DNA from: Epinephelus fuscoguttatus
Lineage: Eukaryota > Chordata > Actinopteri > Perciformes > Serranidae
Direction: 5' to 3'
Assembly: GCF_011397635.1 (NCBI RefSeq)
Contig: NC_064762.1
Location: 18,055,979-18,119,978, forward strand
Length of the DNA: 64,000 nt
Of the stretch, positions 1-11,200 are shown piece after piece. Positions within the stretch are counted from its first letter, which is position 1. Each line of letters starts with the position of its first letter. The position numbers were made by a program, and so were the translations under genes. The notes below the pieces were generated by a model. That model worked only from the letters and a program-made list of their open reading frames with translations. It did not search any database and was not told the DNA's origin.

Positions 1-573
1 TGTTTGAAACCAGCATCAGAAGGAACTCTACGTTCTTTACATCTAGCTCCTTAAGTTTCCACAAAGTGGTTGCACAAGTTGGAGAGTCCTAGTCACCCCC
101 ACTCTTACGCTCTTCTGTCTTAGCAACTTCATATGTTATGCAAGCAGTTTTATGTTAAGTAGATATGTACGCAGAAATTCTCTGAACAAGAAAGTTACAC
201 TGCCATGAATTCATTACCATGTGAGGACACATATGTTCTTGCAGCTCATAAGTGCACATGCATTTATTAAACAACTTTAAGTACACAGTGATAAGGCCAC
301 TCTCAGTGTGTTTGAGCTGGAGGTTCCAAGTTTCACAAGTTGCACAGTTGCATAATTTTCTACCAAAATTGTTGAACTCACAAAATCATGCTTGTATGCA
401 CACATCTTAAAGTTAGACTTAAGATAGGCACTGAGAACGTTTTTTGGGAAGAAAAAACCTTCTGGTGTCAGGTCATCATTCTGCACAGTGAACAGCAAAC
501 ATCCAAGTGAGGTAACAATAAGCAATTACAAAATTAAATAGTTATACATACTGTAAATTCTTTGATTATTTAG
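1..573 (+). other. Intron 12 of lipoxygenase gene 0
   Basis: No coding sequence is seen before the exon 13 acceptor at 571-573. The stretch is clearly related to 21960-22391 further along, for example the shared 'catatgttatgcaagcagtt' and 'cacatatgttcttgcagctc'. That later copy also runs into the first bases of an exon 13, so both are the same intron from different array members. Confidence 0.7.
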
Positions 574-1050
574 TATGACTACTACCCCTGGATCCCCAAT
601 GGCTCGTTCCTGCTACGCAAAGCTCCTCCAACCTCTAAGGGGCAGTCAAGCATGAAGACACTTTTGGAGACCCTTCCAGATGTTGGACTGACGGGAAAAT
701 TTGCAGCATTGTCTTGGATACTTTCAAACAAGTACACTGATACGGTAAGTTTGGTGATGTTATACAAAATCATTGTAATCCATCCACACTTTAGAAGCGC
801 TTCTAAAAAACTGTAACAAATAAATTACTGTGTCAATCTAATCTTCTATTTTACTTTGTCATTTTTGTAGGTTCCCATGGGTTCATACCCAGATGAACGA
901 TTCGATGAGCCTGCCCCTAAGCAGATGATTAAGGAATTTCAAGCAGAGCTGTCTTGCCTCAGTGAAGAAATCACTACGAGAAACTCACAGCTTGAAGTAC
1001 CCTACACATATCTCAACCCTGCTGTTGTGGAGAACAGTATAACTATTTAA
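574..1050 (+). CDS. Lipoxygenase gene 0, last two coding exons (3' end)
   Basis: Exons 574-744 and 871-1050 are the final two exons of a lipoxygenase whose upstream part lies before the window. Both are in phase 0 with canonical splice sites (TTAG before 574, GTAAGT after 744, TTTTGTAG before 871). Exon 13 starts YDYYPWIPNGS and carries the [19 protein letters not shown] stretch of animal lipoxygenases. Exon 14 starts [19 protein letters not shown] and ends ENSITI-stop at 1048-1050. In animal lipoxygenases the C-terminal Ile carboxylate is an iron ligand, so the end looks functional. Exon sizes (171 and 180 bp) equal those of genes A and B downstream. The C-terminal third resembles the ALOXE3/ALOX12B/ALOX15B group. 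The upstream 573 bp are intron 12, so the state of the rest of the gene is unknown. Confidence 0.9.
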
Positions 1051-1585
1051 CTAAGCCTGATAAAGCCTTTTTTATCCTTCTGCATCAATTAACTAGTGCA
1101 GTGCCGGTTCAAAACTGTGTCGACTGCTTGGCCTATTTTGCAGTTTGCTGCATTCTCGAGAACCACTCATACAAAGAGTTTCACACACTGCATTTCCGTG
1201 AGCAATGGGTGACACACCTGGCCCCCAAACAGCTATAGATTTATTATGGTGTGTAGATATAAAAAATATTAAATTATGGTGCTATTCAAGGTCATTGTAC
1301 AGAGAAATAAAACGCCCCCAAAGAACACATCTTAACAGCATACGACCTACTTGAGTGTCTTCTTTAAAGCCCAACTTGCAGGTTGGAGACCATGGTGAAT
1401 AAATGTGTAGGAAAATGATGTAGAAACTTGATTATAACAAAAGACAAAAACATATACATACTACAGTGACTTTTGGGGTCATTTTCGTGAGAGAATTTTG
1501 CTTCCGCATCTAAAAACCCAGTAACTAGAAGTGACATATCGTAAGGGAGTCCGGCCGAGTTCGATTGAGTGTAACATTAATAAAC

Positions 1586-2200
1586 ATGGATCCCAGTACT
1601 AGTTTTGAGACTTGAGGTTGAAAATGTACATTCATATGCATATGACGGCCCACAGGCTTATAATTATGAGCCTGCTAGGCGTCCAAGAGACCAGGAACAG
1701 ATCAGGGTTAGGAGAAATAATGGCTACAGGAGAGAAATAGAGCTGTGGCGTGAGGAGAACCAGTGGAGAACTGGGCAGGTGTCTTGGTGAGCGACCAGCG
1801 TTAGCTAACGATAGCTAAGGATGTCTAACGCTGTGTTCACATCACAACATTAAGTTTGCCATCACGTATTAGGTTATAACAAAGCTACCAATAGTTCTGC
1901 CAGTAATAGATAACTAATGCTACTTACCCATAACAGAAACTAATGCGCAAATATCAGCTTGTATCAGACGTGTCTTGCTATGTGTGTTAGAACTCCGCAT
2001 TACGGTGTATTGACGTCCGCAGGGGAGAGAGGGAGAGAGAGAGAGATACGAAGATTTCCTGATAATTTTTTGTATGATAGGTGCTTGTGTGGGAACTGCC
2101 AGCCCATGTCCTCAGCTGTGGAGAGTATGTGCTGCAGGGAGGTGGATGTCTTCTGGACTCTGGTGAAGAATCTGACCCCCAGAGCAGACATAACATGCCT
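1586..2200 (+). pseudogene. P2RX7 C-terminal-domain-like fragment, two exons, repeat-borne
   Basis: Reading about 1605-1788 gives a charged peptide with AYNYEPARRPRDQEQ. The exon ends 'tcttg' before GTGAGCG at 1789. A second piece starts after TATGATAG at about 2080 and reads CLCGNCQPMSSAVESMCCRE. Spliced, the junction gives W-C-L-C-G-N-C. The pattern of acidic/arginine-rich start, then WC-x-C-G-x-C, then CCRE is that of the cysteine-rich intracellular domain of P2X7 receptors (P2RX7_C), which fish carry in many stand-alone copies. An ATG at 1586 opens MDPSTSF but hits a stop after ten codons, so the copy is damaged. Function: none expected. Family call by motif only. Confidence 0.5.
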
Positions 2201-2262
2201 CACACTGCCCATCAACCCTCACACTGCCCGTCCCGTCTCAAACACCGAGGACTTCCTCTCCG

Positions 2263-2350
2263 CGGAGCCCGCCCGCCCTCGCACATACCCCCGAGGCTCG
2301 GGTCTCCCTCTCTGCGCCTCGGGAGTATGTGCGAGGGCGGGCGGGCTCCG
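2263..2350. repeat. Near-perfect palindrome, 35-bp arms, 18-bp loop
   Basis: Arms 2263-2297 and 2316-2350 are reverse complements with one mismatch. They are very GC-rich (core 'gagcccgcccgccctcgcac'). The arms would form a stable hairpin. The palindrome overlaps the end of the THAP-like fragment. Confidence 0.85.
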
Positions 2351-2355
2351 CCAGG

Positions 2356-2562
2356 AACATAATACTCCTGTCCAAAATGAGCGCTGCACACGACCATGTT
2401 TTTGGTCACAGATGAAGCTGTGAAATCGCGCCTCTTCACCTGCACAAAACGCACCCAGGCACAAAAACTAACTCCACTCCTTTTTCTGTCCGGAAAACGG
2501 TGGACTCGATATCCTGACAGACTCGAGTTTGTGCAACCTGCACAAACACAATAATTCGGCAT
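2356..2562 (-). pseudogene. THAP-type zinc-finger fragment
   Basis: On the - strand from ATG at 2562 the reading frame starts MPNYCVCAGC and continues through RVHRFPDRKR and FCAWVRF to VVCSAHFGQEYY. This is the C2CH layout of a THAP DNA-binding domain (C-x2-4-C, about 35-50 residues, C-x2-H), with the conserved start, proline and aromatic residues. The frame then runs into a palindrome and loses similarity. THAP domains are common at the N-terminus of P-element-type transposases and in host genes derived from them. Here, inside a repeat block, a transposon-derived exon is most likely. Confidence 0.65.
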
Positions 2563-3233
2563 AATCACAAATGGTGAAATGCACTGTTAACAACCGAAAA
2601 AATACTAACTCACAAGTTTACTACCGCTCAGACTCAATACCACCTACTACTGCGCATTGGACAGAGACAGGGTCAAGGACACAGAGTCCCTCTCGTGACG
2701 TAGTATCAGGTGATGTTGGGGAAAAAAAAAAAAGCGTTTTTAGAAGAGGAGCTAAAAAGAGCCACTTTTTCCTCTGAATTTGTGCCCTTATGTCATGTAA
2801 ACCATAATAAATTCTGAATTAACTTCTCATATGGTAATTTTCAGACAAGGTTATGTATATATTTTTAAAAAAAATTTAACCTGCAAGTTGCACTTTAACT
2901 TCAGAGGAATTGTAGCCTACTACATTTACAGATTTTGCTCACAAAAACAATTAAAATGTGATGCTTTATTTTTCATTAAACTATTCAGGAATATATGAGA
3001 ATCGAACACTTCACCTTAAACAGACTTTAATTACTGATAATGCCTCCGTCACTCTTCACTTTACAACAGACAGTAGATTTAAACAGCGGCGGTGAGTTGC
3101 TGGCAGTAGCGTTATTAGTGTTGTAAGTTAGGATAGCAAACTTACAAAATGGATGCAGGTGAAGACATGCTCAAGTCCACATCACTGTAGTTATAAGGCA
3201 GAACAGGGATTTACATAGCAGGTACTCAGCATA

Positions 3234-3235
<2 letters not shown>

Positions 3236-3296
<61 letters not shown>
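3236..3296. repeat. CA dinucleotide microsatellite
   Basis: About 30 uninterrupted CA units inside the repeat insertion. Confidence 0.95.
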
Positions 3297-3297
<1 letters not shown>

Positions 3298-3845
3298 ACT
3301 CACTTGGCGACCTTTAAGACGCTTTTTGTAACTTAAGAATTTGAGTAATCTCAGTCAGTGGCTCCTCCGGCAACAGCACAGTGTCTGTCCTCCTCCATCT
3401 TCTGTCTCGCTGTGTGCATGAAGGCAGGAGAGAGTTACTATAGTCAGCAGTTGGTTACTCAGGACAGCTTAGTCAAACAACTTTGCACTTGACAATGTGT
3501 TACTTTGGGTCCGGGAACAGACATGTTTATTATTCTGAAAGTTGCATGACTAAATGTTTCAGTTTGCTACAATTTAACATCTCTTTATTCATCTGTTGTG
3601 AAGAATTGCTCGAAGGCCCCGCCCCTGCTGCCGGATAGAGTCACGGTGCGCTGTTTGCTTGTTTATTAATATTATTAATACTAAACTTATCTAAATCACA
3701 CTAAATTTGCCAGTGCACACTCAAGGGTCCCAAGCAATACACCTGCCAAGTGTGAAGTAGACTGGATAAACAGTTCCTGAGATATGTGAAGGACAAATAT
3801 GAAAAGGCTACATACAAGCAGAGATTTCTTGTTTTACAGTTAGAT

Positions 3846-6800
3846 ATCGATACCTTTTTAATAACACCCATATTGCATGCTGGGTTGTGTTATTTTAAGT
3901 ATAAGGGCACCTATATCTTTGTGCAAATTACACAGACAGATGTTGAGAAATAACAAATGAGAAGATTGGCTAACAATCTTTTTAAGTGTATTCTGGTATT
4001 CAAGTTCTTCTTACTCTTTAATGTTGTGAGTACACAACAGTGTATCTGGTGATGAATGATGGCTTATGTACTTCACCAGTATGTATTTTAATTATTAATT
4101 TGCTTTGTTTGCAGTTCATATTAAAATGGCATGTGGTTCAGTAATCTCATTCAGTGTGTGCTGCATATGTCAACATAATTTGAGCAAGAGTACAAAAAAA
4201 GTATGCAATTATAAATAATAAAATACTTTGGTATGGTTACTTCATCAGTAAATGTACCCACAGCCAGGGCAGTTGTTTTGGAAGCTAAAACAAAAAAATC
4301 AGACTCAGATTAACACGTTTGGTAAGTCACTCATCCACCGTGGGACCATTCATGAGAAGAGTTTGGACTGAGATTTAATGCTTTGCTGTGAACGCAGGGC
4401 TAAATAAAATAAAGTAATGAGTCATGAGAACATAAGTCAGACTTTTGTGAAGTTTTCAGTCAGTGCAACTAAACTAACTTGATATTCAGACACTTTAGTA
4501 GTATACAGGTTGCAGTAATATCAGCCATAATAGCTAGACCATTGAAACACCGACCCGCTTCTGCACACCAGTCAAGTTTCGCTTACATTTTGTATCCAAG
4601 TCTGTGAAAACATGGATGCTTCACACACACCTTCCCCCGACAGCACTGACAATCTATACAATCAGCACAGTTTCAAGATTAGTGTCACTAATTCAGTATT
4701 TGAGCAAATGTCTCCCCTTCTGTTCCTGAGATATGACATTGAGTAAATGCCTGAAAAGTGTTTAATGCACAATACTATGATGTCACAATGAAGTTGACCT
4801 TTGGCCTTTTGAATATAAAATGTCATCACTTTATTATTTTATCCTATTAGACATTTGTGTGATGTTTTGTCATAATCAGCATACAAATGATATTGCCAAA
4901 AACATGTTTTATAAGGTCACACTGACCTTGACATTTGACCACCAAATTCTAATGTTCAGAGAATGAGGAGGGTGCAAGTATGCAGTAACACATCTGTTTA
5001 TTATTTGTCACAAGGGCAGCAAATATAAAGACAATAACAGAAGCCCCAGAACTGAGCCCTGCGGGACACCACATGACAGTGTGAAAGTCTCCTATACAGA
5101 TTGAGAAACTCACAATCACTCAATCACATAACCTCTTGATTATGATATGATGGTCTACTGTCAAACGCAGAGCGGAGGTCAGGACACACTAACACAGAAC
5201 AGTTACCTGCATCAGAGGACATTAAAATATCAATTGAAACTCTCAGAAAAGCAGTTTCAGTAGTGTTGTTTTCGAAACCATGACTGTAACTTATAAATAT
5301 TGTGTCTCTCCAACATAGCAGGGAATTGAACCTTCTCTAAAACGTTTGATAATTATGGTAGTTTAGAAATAGGCCTACAGTTTATTGCTAGAGCAGGATT
5401 GCAATTAGGTTTCTTCAATATAGGCTGAAAGGTAGCATGCAATAGCAATAGGAAGGGACACATCCTGGAGACAAAAAGAAATTACCAATAGCTGCCACAG
5501 GGGGGACAATACTTGGCAGAACTTTTAAAAATAAAAGACAATTGTATTACACACACAGGGCTTGAAGACAGCTTCCTTTTCCTAATCAAATCTTCCCAAA
5601 TCCATCCAATCCATACATTTGACTGTTAATTCAGACACTTTAGTGCTGTGAGGAAAAGCTCTGCTCTTTTTGCCTCTCTCACTGCACTGCACTGTCAGTC
5701 TACACCGATCATTTAATCAGCTGTGTGATCAGCGACTTCTTGGACTGAACCAACTCCAAAGGCGGTCCAGAAATACGTTTTTTTCAGGGCTGCTTGTTTT
5801 AGTCAGTTGCTGAAAATAGTTAAACTTTTATTGATAGAGGCTGTTCAAATATATTCACCTAATTGCAGGGATTGTATGATGATGAGATATAAGAAAAAGG
5901 TGGGGTAGCAAAACTTTAACTTTGCTTCCCCTAATTGAATTATGGCATGCATTTGATTCACTTGCTTCATTACTCAGGCACCTATGCATGCGAGCCCCAA
6001 CTGCGACAGCACCACTGATCACAAGAACACCACTTGGCACACACAGATGTCAATCATGATGCCAACCCCTGTCTTTATAGCATCAAATTAATCCCAATCA
6101 GAAAAATGAACATTTAAACATACAATGATAAAAATGAGCTAAAATAAAACAAATCATCTTTGAGAAATAATGATTTGATGTACATTTTGATTAATAGATC
6201 TGCTAACATGGACTGGACAGAAGAACCTTAGTATCCATCTTTGCTTTGGCGTCACTGTAGTATTTACCTCTTTTGTCAGCCATTTAATCTTTGTCTTTGT
6301 CACACCCACACACACCTCTCTCTTGCTCGTTCTTATATACACACCAACCTTTAGTGTCCTAGTTAGATTTATCTTGATTGTAGATTTGTGTGTTTATTTT
6401 TACTTTTGCTTTATTGTGAATAAATACGTTTGAATCATACTTGCTGTCTGTTTAATGTTGAATGAATCCTCTATCCTCTGCTATCCTCCATCCTCTGTCA
6501 GTAACTCCAAAATCCTTTGAGGGGTGGGTAGTAAGCCATTACAAGTTTTCATGTTCCTTTTTGGAAACTGTACGTCTTTGAGCTAAACGTGATTGAGTGG
6601 GAAGAGTATGCAAGAAGCACCTCCATTGCAGCCCACCCAGCCTAAGTCTACCCCCTGCCTGGCCTAAAGCATAGTGGATTTGAAAAAAAAAAAAAAAAAA
6701 GTTTAGGTGTTCTTTTAACTTCAGTAGGCTAAGGGGTAAAAAAAAAAAAAAAACCTGCAATGAAAATGAAACTGGCTGCACACAGAGCCGCCAGCCTCTG

Positions 6801-7079
6801 ACCTCATGACAGCCAGAGCTAATGGGGGAATTTAACCCAAGTCAAGTTAATGTTAATGTTAAAAGGTCAGCAGCCGATGTTTGTACCACCTCATCCAAGT
6901 TTCCTGTTAATTTGAAGTGGTGGTAAACTCAGACTGAATCCAACCTTCATTCCAAAGAAATTACATTCTTTTAGGTTCACAATGGTGCTTCATACTTTTT
7001 ATCTTCGACCCTTTTTGGGAAGAACAGAAAGTCTGTAGTGCTTGTGGATGATATATGTTTTATTTTTGGTTTAAGGCTT
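3846..7079. other. Intergenic region between genes 0 and A
   Basis: No gene is recognised. 3846-4020 resembles the sequence behind genes A and B. A stretch near 6390-6460 ('gtgaataaa', 'tgctgtctgtttaat') is matched by 56755-56815 behind gene D, so parts are old array spacer. 4690-4980 contains 'gacctttggcc' and 'gaccttgacatttgacc' blocks that look like an interspersed repeat. Short ORFs here have no recognisable motifs. Confidence 0.6.
5030..5570. repeat. LINE-like fragment (unclassified)
   Basis: The text 'ctgagccctgcgggacacca' and the following few hundred bases have the look of a degraded fish non-LTR retrotransposon 3' region. A similar type may be present at 47110-47760. Assigned by eye only, with no intact reading frame. 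Confidence 0.3.
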
Positions 7080-7081
7080 TA

Positions 7082-7552
7082 CAGTATCTCACATAAGTGA
7101 GTACACCCCTCCCATTTTTGCAAATATTTCATTTTATCTTTTCATGGGACAACACTATAGAAATGACACTTTGATATAACTTAAAGTAGTCAGTGTGCAG
7201 CTTGTGAGGAGAGGATTCCTGAAGCAACCTGTGAGCTCTGCTGAATTCCATGCCCAAAAGGGTTAAGGCAGTGCTAGACAATAATGGTTGGCACACAAAA
7301 TATTGACACTTTAGGCACAATTTGGACATGTTCACTGTGGAGTGTACTCACTTATGTTGCCAGCTGTTTAGATGTTGATGGCTGTGTGTTGAGTAATTTT
7401 CAGAGGAAGGTAAATCTATACTATTATTCAATCTGTACACTGGCTACTTTAAGTTATATCAAAGTTTCATTTCTATAGTGTTGTCCCATGAAAAGATATG
7501 ATGAAATATTTGCAAAAATGGGAGGGGTGTACTCACTTAATGTGAGATACTG
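7082..7552. mobile_element. Miniature Tc1/mariner-type element with long terminal inverted repeats
   Basis: The 471-bp element starts CAGTATCTCACATAAGTGAG and ends with the reverse complement of nearly the same sequence. It is flanked by TA at 7080-7081 and 7553-7554, the Tc1/mariner target. The inverted arms extend inward well over 100 bp, including the shared 'tcatttctatagtgttgtcc' region. No transposase is encoded, so it is non-autonomous. Confidence 0.85.
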
Positions 7553-7797
7553 TACATAAGCAGTGGAACTTCACTGAGAGCTATGTGTGTCTGTTATGGT
7601 GACAGGGCCCATGACAAACCTGTCTCTCATCAGACTTGGAGCAGTTATAATTTACATATCTGAATTCAAATGTGCAAAATGTTTGCATTGCTGGATCTGA
7701 GCGATCATGAACTTCCATGAAGTCAGAGTTCAAATACTGCAGGTCACTGAATTTTAAGTACAAGGATGTATCTTTATGTAGAAACCTCCCTTAATAA

Positions 7798-7800
<3 letters not shown>

Positions 7801-7864
<64 letters not shown>
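7801..7864. repeat. GT dinucleotide microsatellite
   Basis: About 32 GT units, some 240 bp upstream of the gene A promoter. Confidence 0.95.
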
Positions 7865-7867
<3 letters not shown>

Positions 7868-8099
7868 GAATGTCTGGTTTAGTAACCATTTGTCTGTAGC
7901 TGCCTGGTAGATCACAGTACATTAGTAACTTTACAGTCTGGAGGGTATGATTTGCATGTGAATTTGCGAATGTATATATATTGTTTCCAAAAAAGGACTT
8001 TCATGAAAACTCTCTAATAGTTTGAATTTTTTATAAATCTTAACTTAACGATCTGCTATGGTTCCACCTTAAGTGGGAGGAGCACAGGATGGGGAGATG

Positions 8100-8239
8100 T
8101 ATAATAAAGAGCAGAACTGAGAAAAGCAGGAGCCAAATAACTAAGGCCAAAAGGTGAGTGATAACAGGTATTTACTGTAGCTTTGACAATATTAGTGACA
8201 TTTGCCACTGAGTTTAGATATTTCATTTCTTTATTCCAG
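8100..8239 (+). promoter_or_regulatory. Gene A core promoter, non-coding exon and intron
   Basis: TATAATAA lies at 8100-8107. About 25-50 bp downstream a short non-coding exon would end at 8153 before the donor GTGAGTG. An acceptor TTATTCCAG ends at 8239, 27 bp before the conserved start codon. The other genes share a different, largely TATA-less upstream block, so gene A appears to have its own promoter. The transcription start is inferred from spacing only. Confidence 0.5.
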
Positions 8240-8266
8240 TCCACACAGAACTGAAAACAAATGACC

Positions 8267-11200
8267 ATGGCTGAGTACAAGTTACAAGTGACAACAGGTG
8301 AGATGACACACGCAGGAACGTTTGACCACATATTTGTCACCTTAATTGGAACTGGAGGGAAGAGCGAGCGAACTGAGTTGGACAACTATGGTATGGATTT
8401 TAAAACTGGGATGGTAAGTTGGATCCAGCTGCTGATGCATGTGTATTGGGGTGGCATTTGTCTACATAAGAACAAACATTCTCTAGATTAACAGGGTTAT
8501 TTTACTGCACTTATTTTACTCTACTGCAATTGTGACTAAATGGTCCATACAGAAATAATAATCTGTGCAAATCCGAGGAAACCAAGAAAATCTGATGGCT
8601 AAGACAACACGATAACTAGTTGGCAATAACTCAGTGGTCATGAGTCTGACTCCGTTAAGACTTTAAACAATTCATGCATCTGTAAAGCCCTAATGTTCTC
8701 AAAATGGCCTCCATAAGACGATCAGCATGACCATACATTAACATGTATATTTAGTTTCAAATCCACATCCAAACATAGGTGTAAAATATTCACAACATTT
8801 TTCATTAAATTCACCACTTTTTCTTTTAATCTATTTTCAACTGAACACACCCTTGGGTGATATATACTATACAGTAAGCATATGTGCTCATTTCTAAACA
8901 GTCAGTGTTTTCGGTAATTTTTACTTCCAATTCAATCACCAGAAAAACACATTGGCAGTGTACGTTTCTGTGAACCATGGATATGTACCATTTGTAAATT
9001 ATGATATGGAAAAGCTTATCTTTTGGCTGAAAATACCCTATTTTGGGTGCACAATTCCCACTGGAAAAGCAGCAACATTTTGGAAATAAAAACAGCTGCT
9101 TTTCGTGCCACAATTGCAGCAAGAAATCACTGAGAATTCACTAAATAACAGTTTGGTGACAAAAAAGCCACTGGGAACACAGCATAGATTCCCTAAAAAA
9201 CAACCAGTTTTGTTGTTTGTTGGTTTGACACAGTGGTCTGCAGCTTGGCAGCCATCTCGTCCTGGTGCCACGCCATCCACCTCCCATTCCCCTCTATATG
9301 TCAAAGTGAGCTCAAATACATCACTGTCACAACAGAGAGCACTGTTACAGCTGTGACATCGCTTGTTCCTATTCAGCATCAGCAAAAACGGTTCTTTACA
9401 CAAGTGTTGGATTTGCTTTGTCTTTCTTTCTTCTTGTTGATCTACCTTGATGTCATACTTTTTACCATTAGGACAGGACTAAGGTCTAACGTTAATGTTT
9501 TCCAGACATCAAACTACACCGTGAAAACCAGTTCATCTCTGGAGAAACTTCTGCTGGTCAAGGTGGAGAAAGATCCTTTTCTATTTCTCCCAGAAGATGA
9601 GTGGTTCTGCTCCAAAATAGTGGTGACGACTCCAGAAGGAGAAGCCATTCTTTTCCCCTGTTACAGATGGATCTCCAGGGGAGAACTGGTGGAGCTGAGA
9701 GGAGGGAAAGGTCTGCCTCAACTTCCTCAAATAATTAGAAAATTATTGGATTCCACTCCTCAGAATAATTGTGCCAATTATCTTACTAGTTTTGTCCTTG
9801 AAATTTTCCTGCTGTTATGTTCTTTGTATGCTTCAGCCACGAAGGTTTTTGAGGACGACCATCCCCTGTTGACTGACCACAGGAAAAATGAGCTGATGCT
9901 TAAAAAGACTTTGTACCAGTAAGTTTTAATGTGTATTTCTACAGCTGCTGTTCGTCTCAGATGCCTACCAGGACGAATCTTTATGCAACTTTCTGTTTTG
10001 CTTTTCCATTTTTAGATGGGAGGATTCTGATGAAAAGCTACCACACAAGAGTCATTTCAAAGATGTATCTGAGCTCCCATCAGAAGTCTGCTTCTCTTTG
10101 TCCAAGACAATGGAAGTTCTTTATACAAAAAACGTAATGTGAGTGAGTCAGTGATTTCAATATAGTCAATGCTTTATTTATATGGACCATTAATGTTACT
10201 TTGTTGTTTAATTATCTGCATTTTGTTTTACCCTTCCTTATCTCAGGGGTGCTGAGCTCATGTTTAAGGGGATGCTTGGATCCACTGAAGGCTGGGGAAA
10301 AATTGAGGATATGAAAAACATCTTTTGGTCTAAAAAGACACAAATGTCAGGTATTGTTTAAGTTCTGCTATATTACGCTCTTCAAACTGTCATTCCTATA
10401 GATTCATTATAACAGGTGACTAAGTGCTGATGAATGTGCAAACTTAACAAAGCAGCCCAGGCCCTCAATAGAGAGACAACAACTGTAAATAAATATATGC
10501 AATGAGTTGTAATGGGTTCAATATGTTAGTAATGGGTAATATAATGGGCTTAACACTCAACATGTTTTGAGTGGTTTAAAAAGTGTTGAGGGACAGCTAT
10601 GAAAATGAAAGGTGACTGACAGAAACTACTGGGCTAAGCACTGTGCAGAAGCTGTAACTGGTGTACTGCTGGCCTAAAAGCTGTGCCAACATTGTATTAG
10701 CAAAGAATCAAATGACTGTGTGTAATGTGTCAGAGCACGTTGTTAGGAAAACATGGGTAAGGCCCCGATCACACAGGAAGTGCTTTGCAGGTTGCAAAAC
10801 GTGAGGCATGCCCCACTACTTTTTTTTTCCCAATTGAATGCCACTGGTGAAAAAAACGCTTGTTGCCTTTTTATTGTCAGTCCTCCCCTCCTTATTCTAA
10901 CCTTCCCGTGTAATCAATCTGCCATTTATTTATTCATTTAAGTTACAGTATTTAGTATCTAGTTGCTAAAATGTTGAGGCAGAGGGTACTTGCTGTAGCT
11001 CTGGTTGAGGGTGAGAGGCTGTCAGTAAATAGTTTGTTGGGCACATGGAAACAGAGATCTGTGTGGGCACATGAGACCCTAAAAAAGAGGGTGGATCATG
11101 GGGAGCATCACCAGTTGGTCCCAGAGCTTCGCCCCAATGATGGCCATTTCAAGACATATTTTAGGATCACTCAGGGGCAGTCTGACAACCTGCTGTCTCT

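Larger units (their letters stand above)
1095..3845. mobile_element. Composite repeat insertion behind gene 0
   Basis: The sequence after gene 0 matches the region after genes A and B up to about 1090 and again from about 3845 (the 'tgcatgctgggttgtgt' stretch), so roughly 2.7 kb was inserted between. The insert holds a P2RX7-C-like coding fragment on the + strand, a THAP-like fragment on the - strand, a 35-bp-arm palindrome and a long CA repeat. I could not find clean terminal repeats for the whole insert. It may be several nested elements. Confidence 0.55.

Noticed and set aside
9233-9922. 229-aa open frame covering gene A exon 2 and flanking intron.
   Set aside because: Only 9506-9710 and 9837-9918 match the paralogues. 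The open frame between and before them is read-through of intron with splice sites at the family borders.
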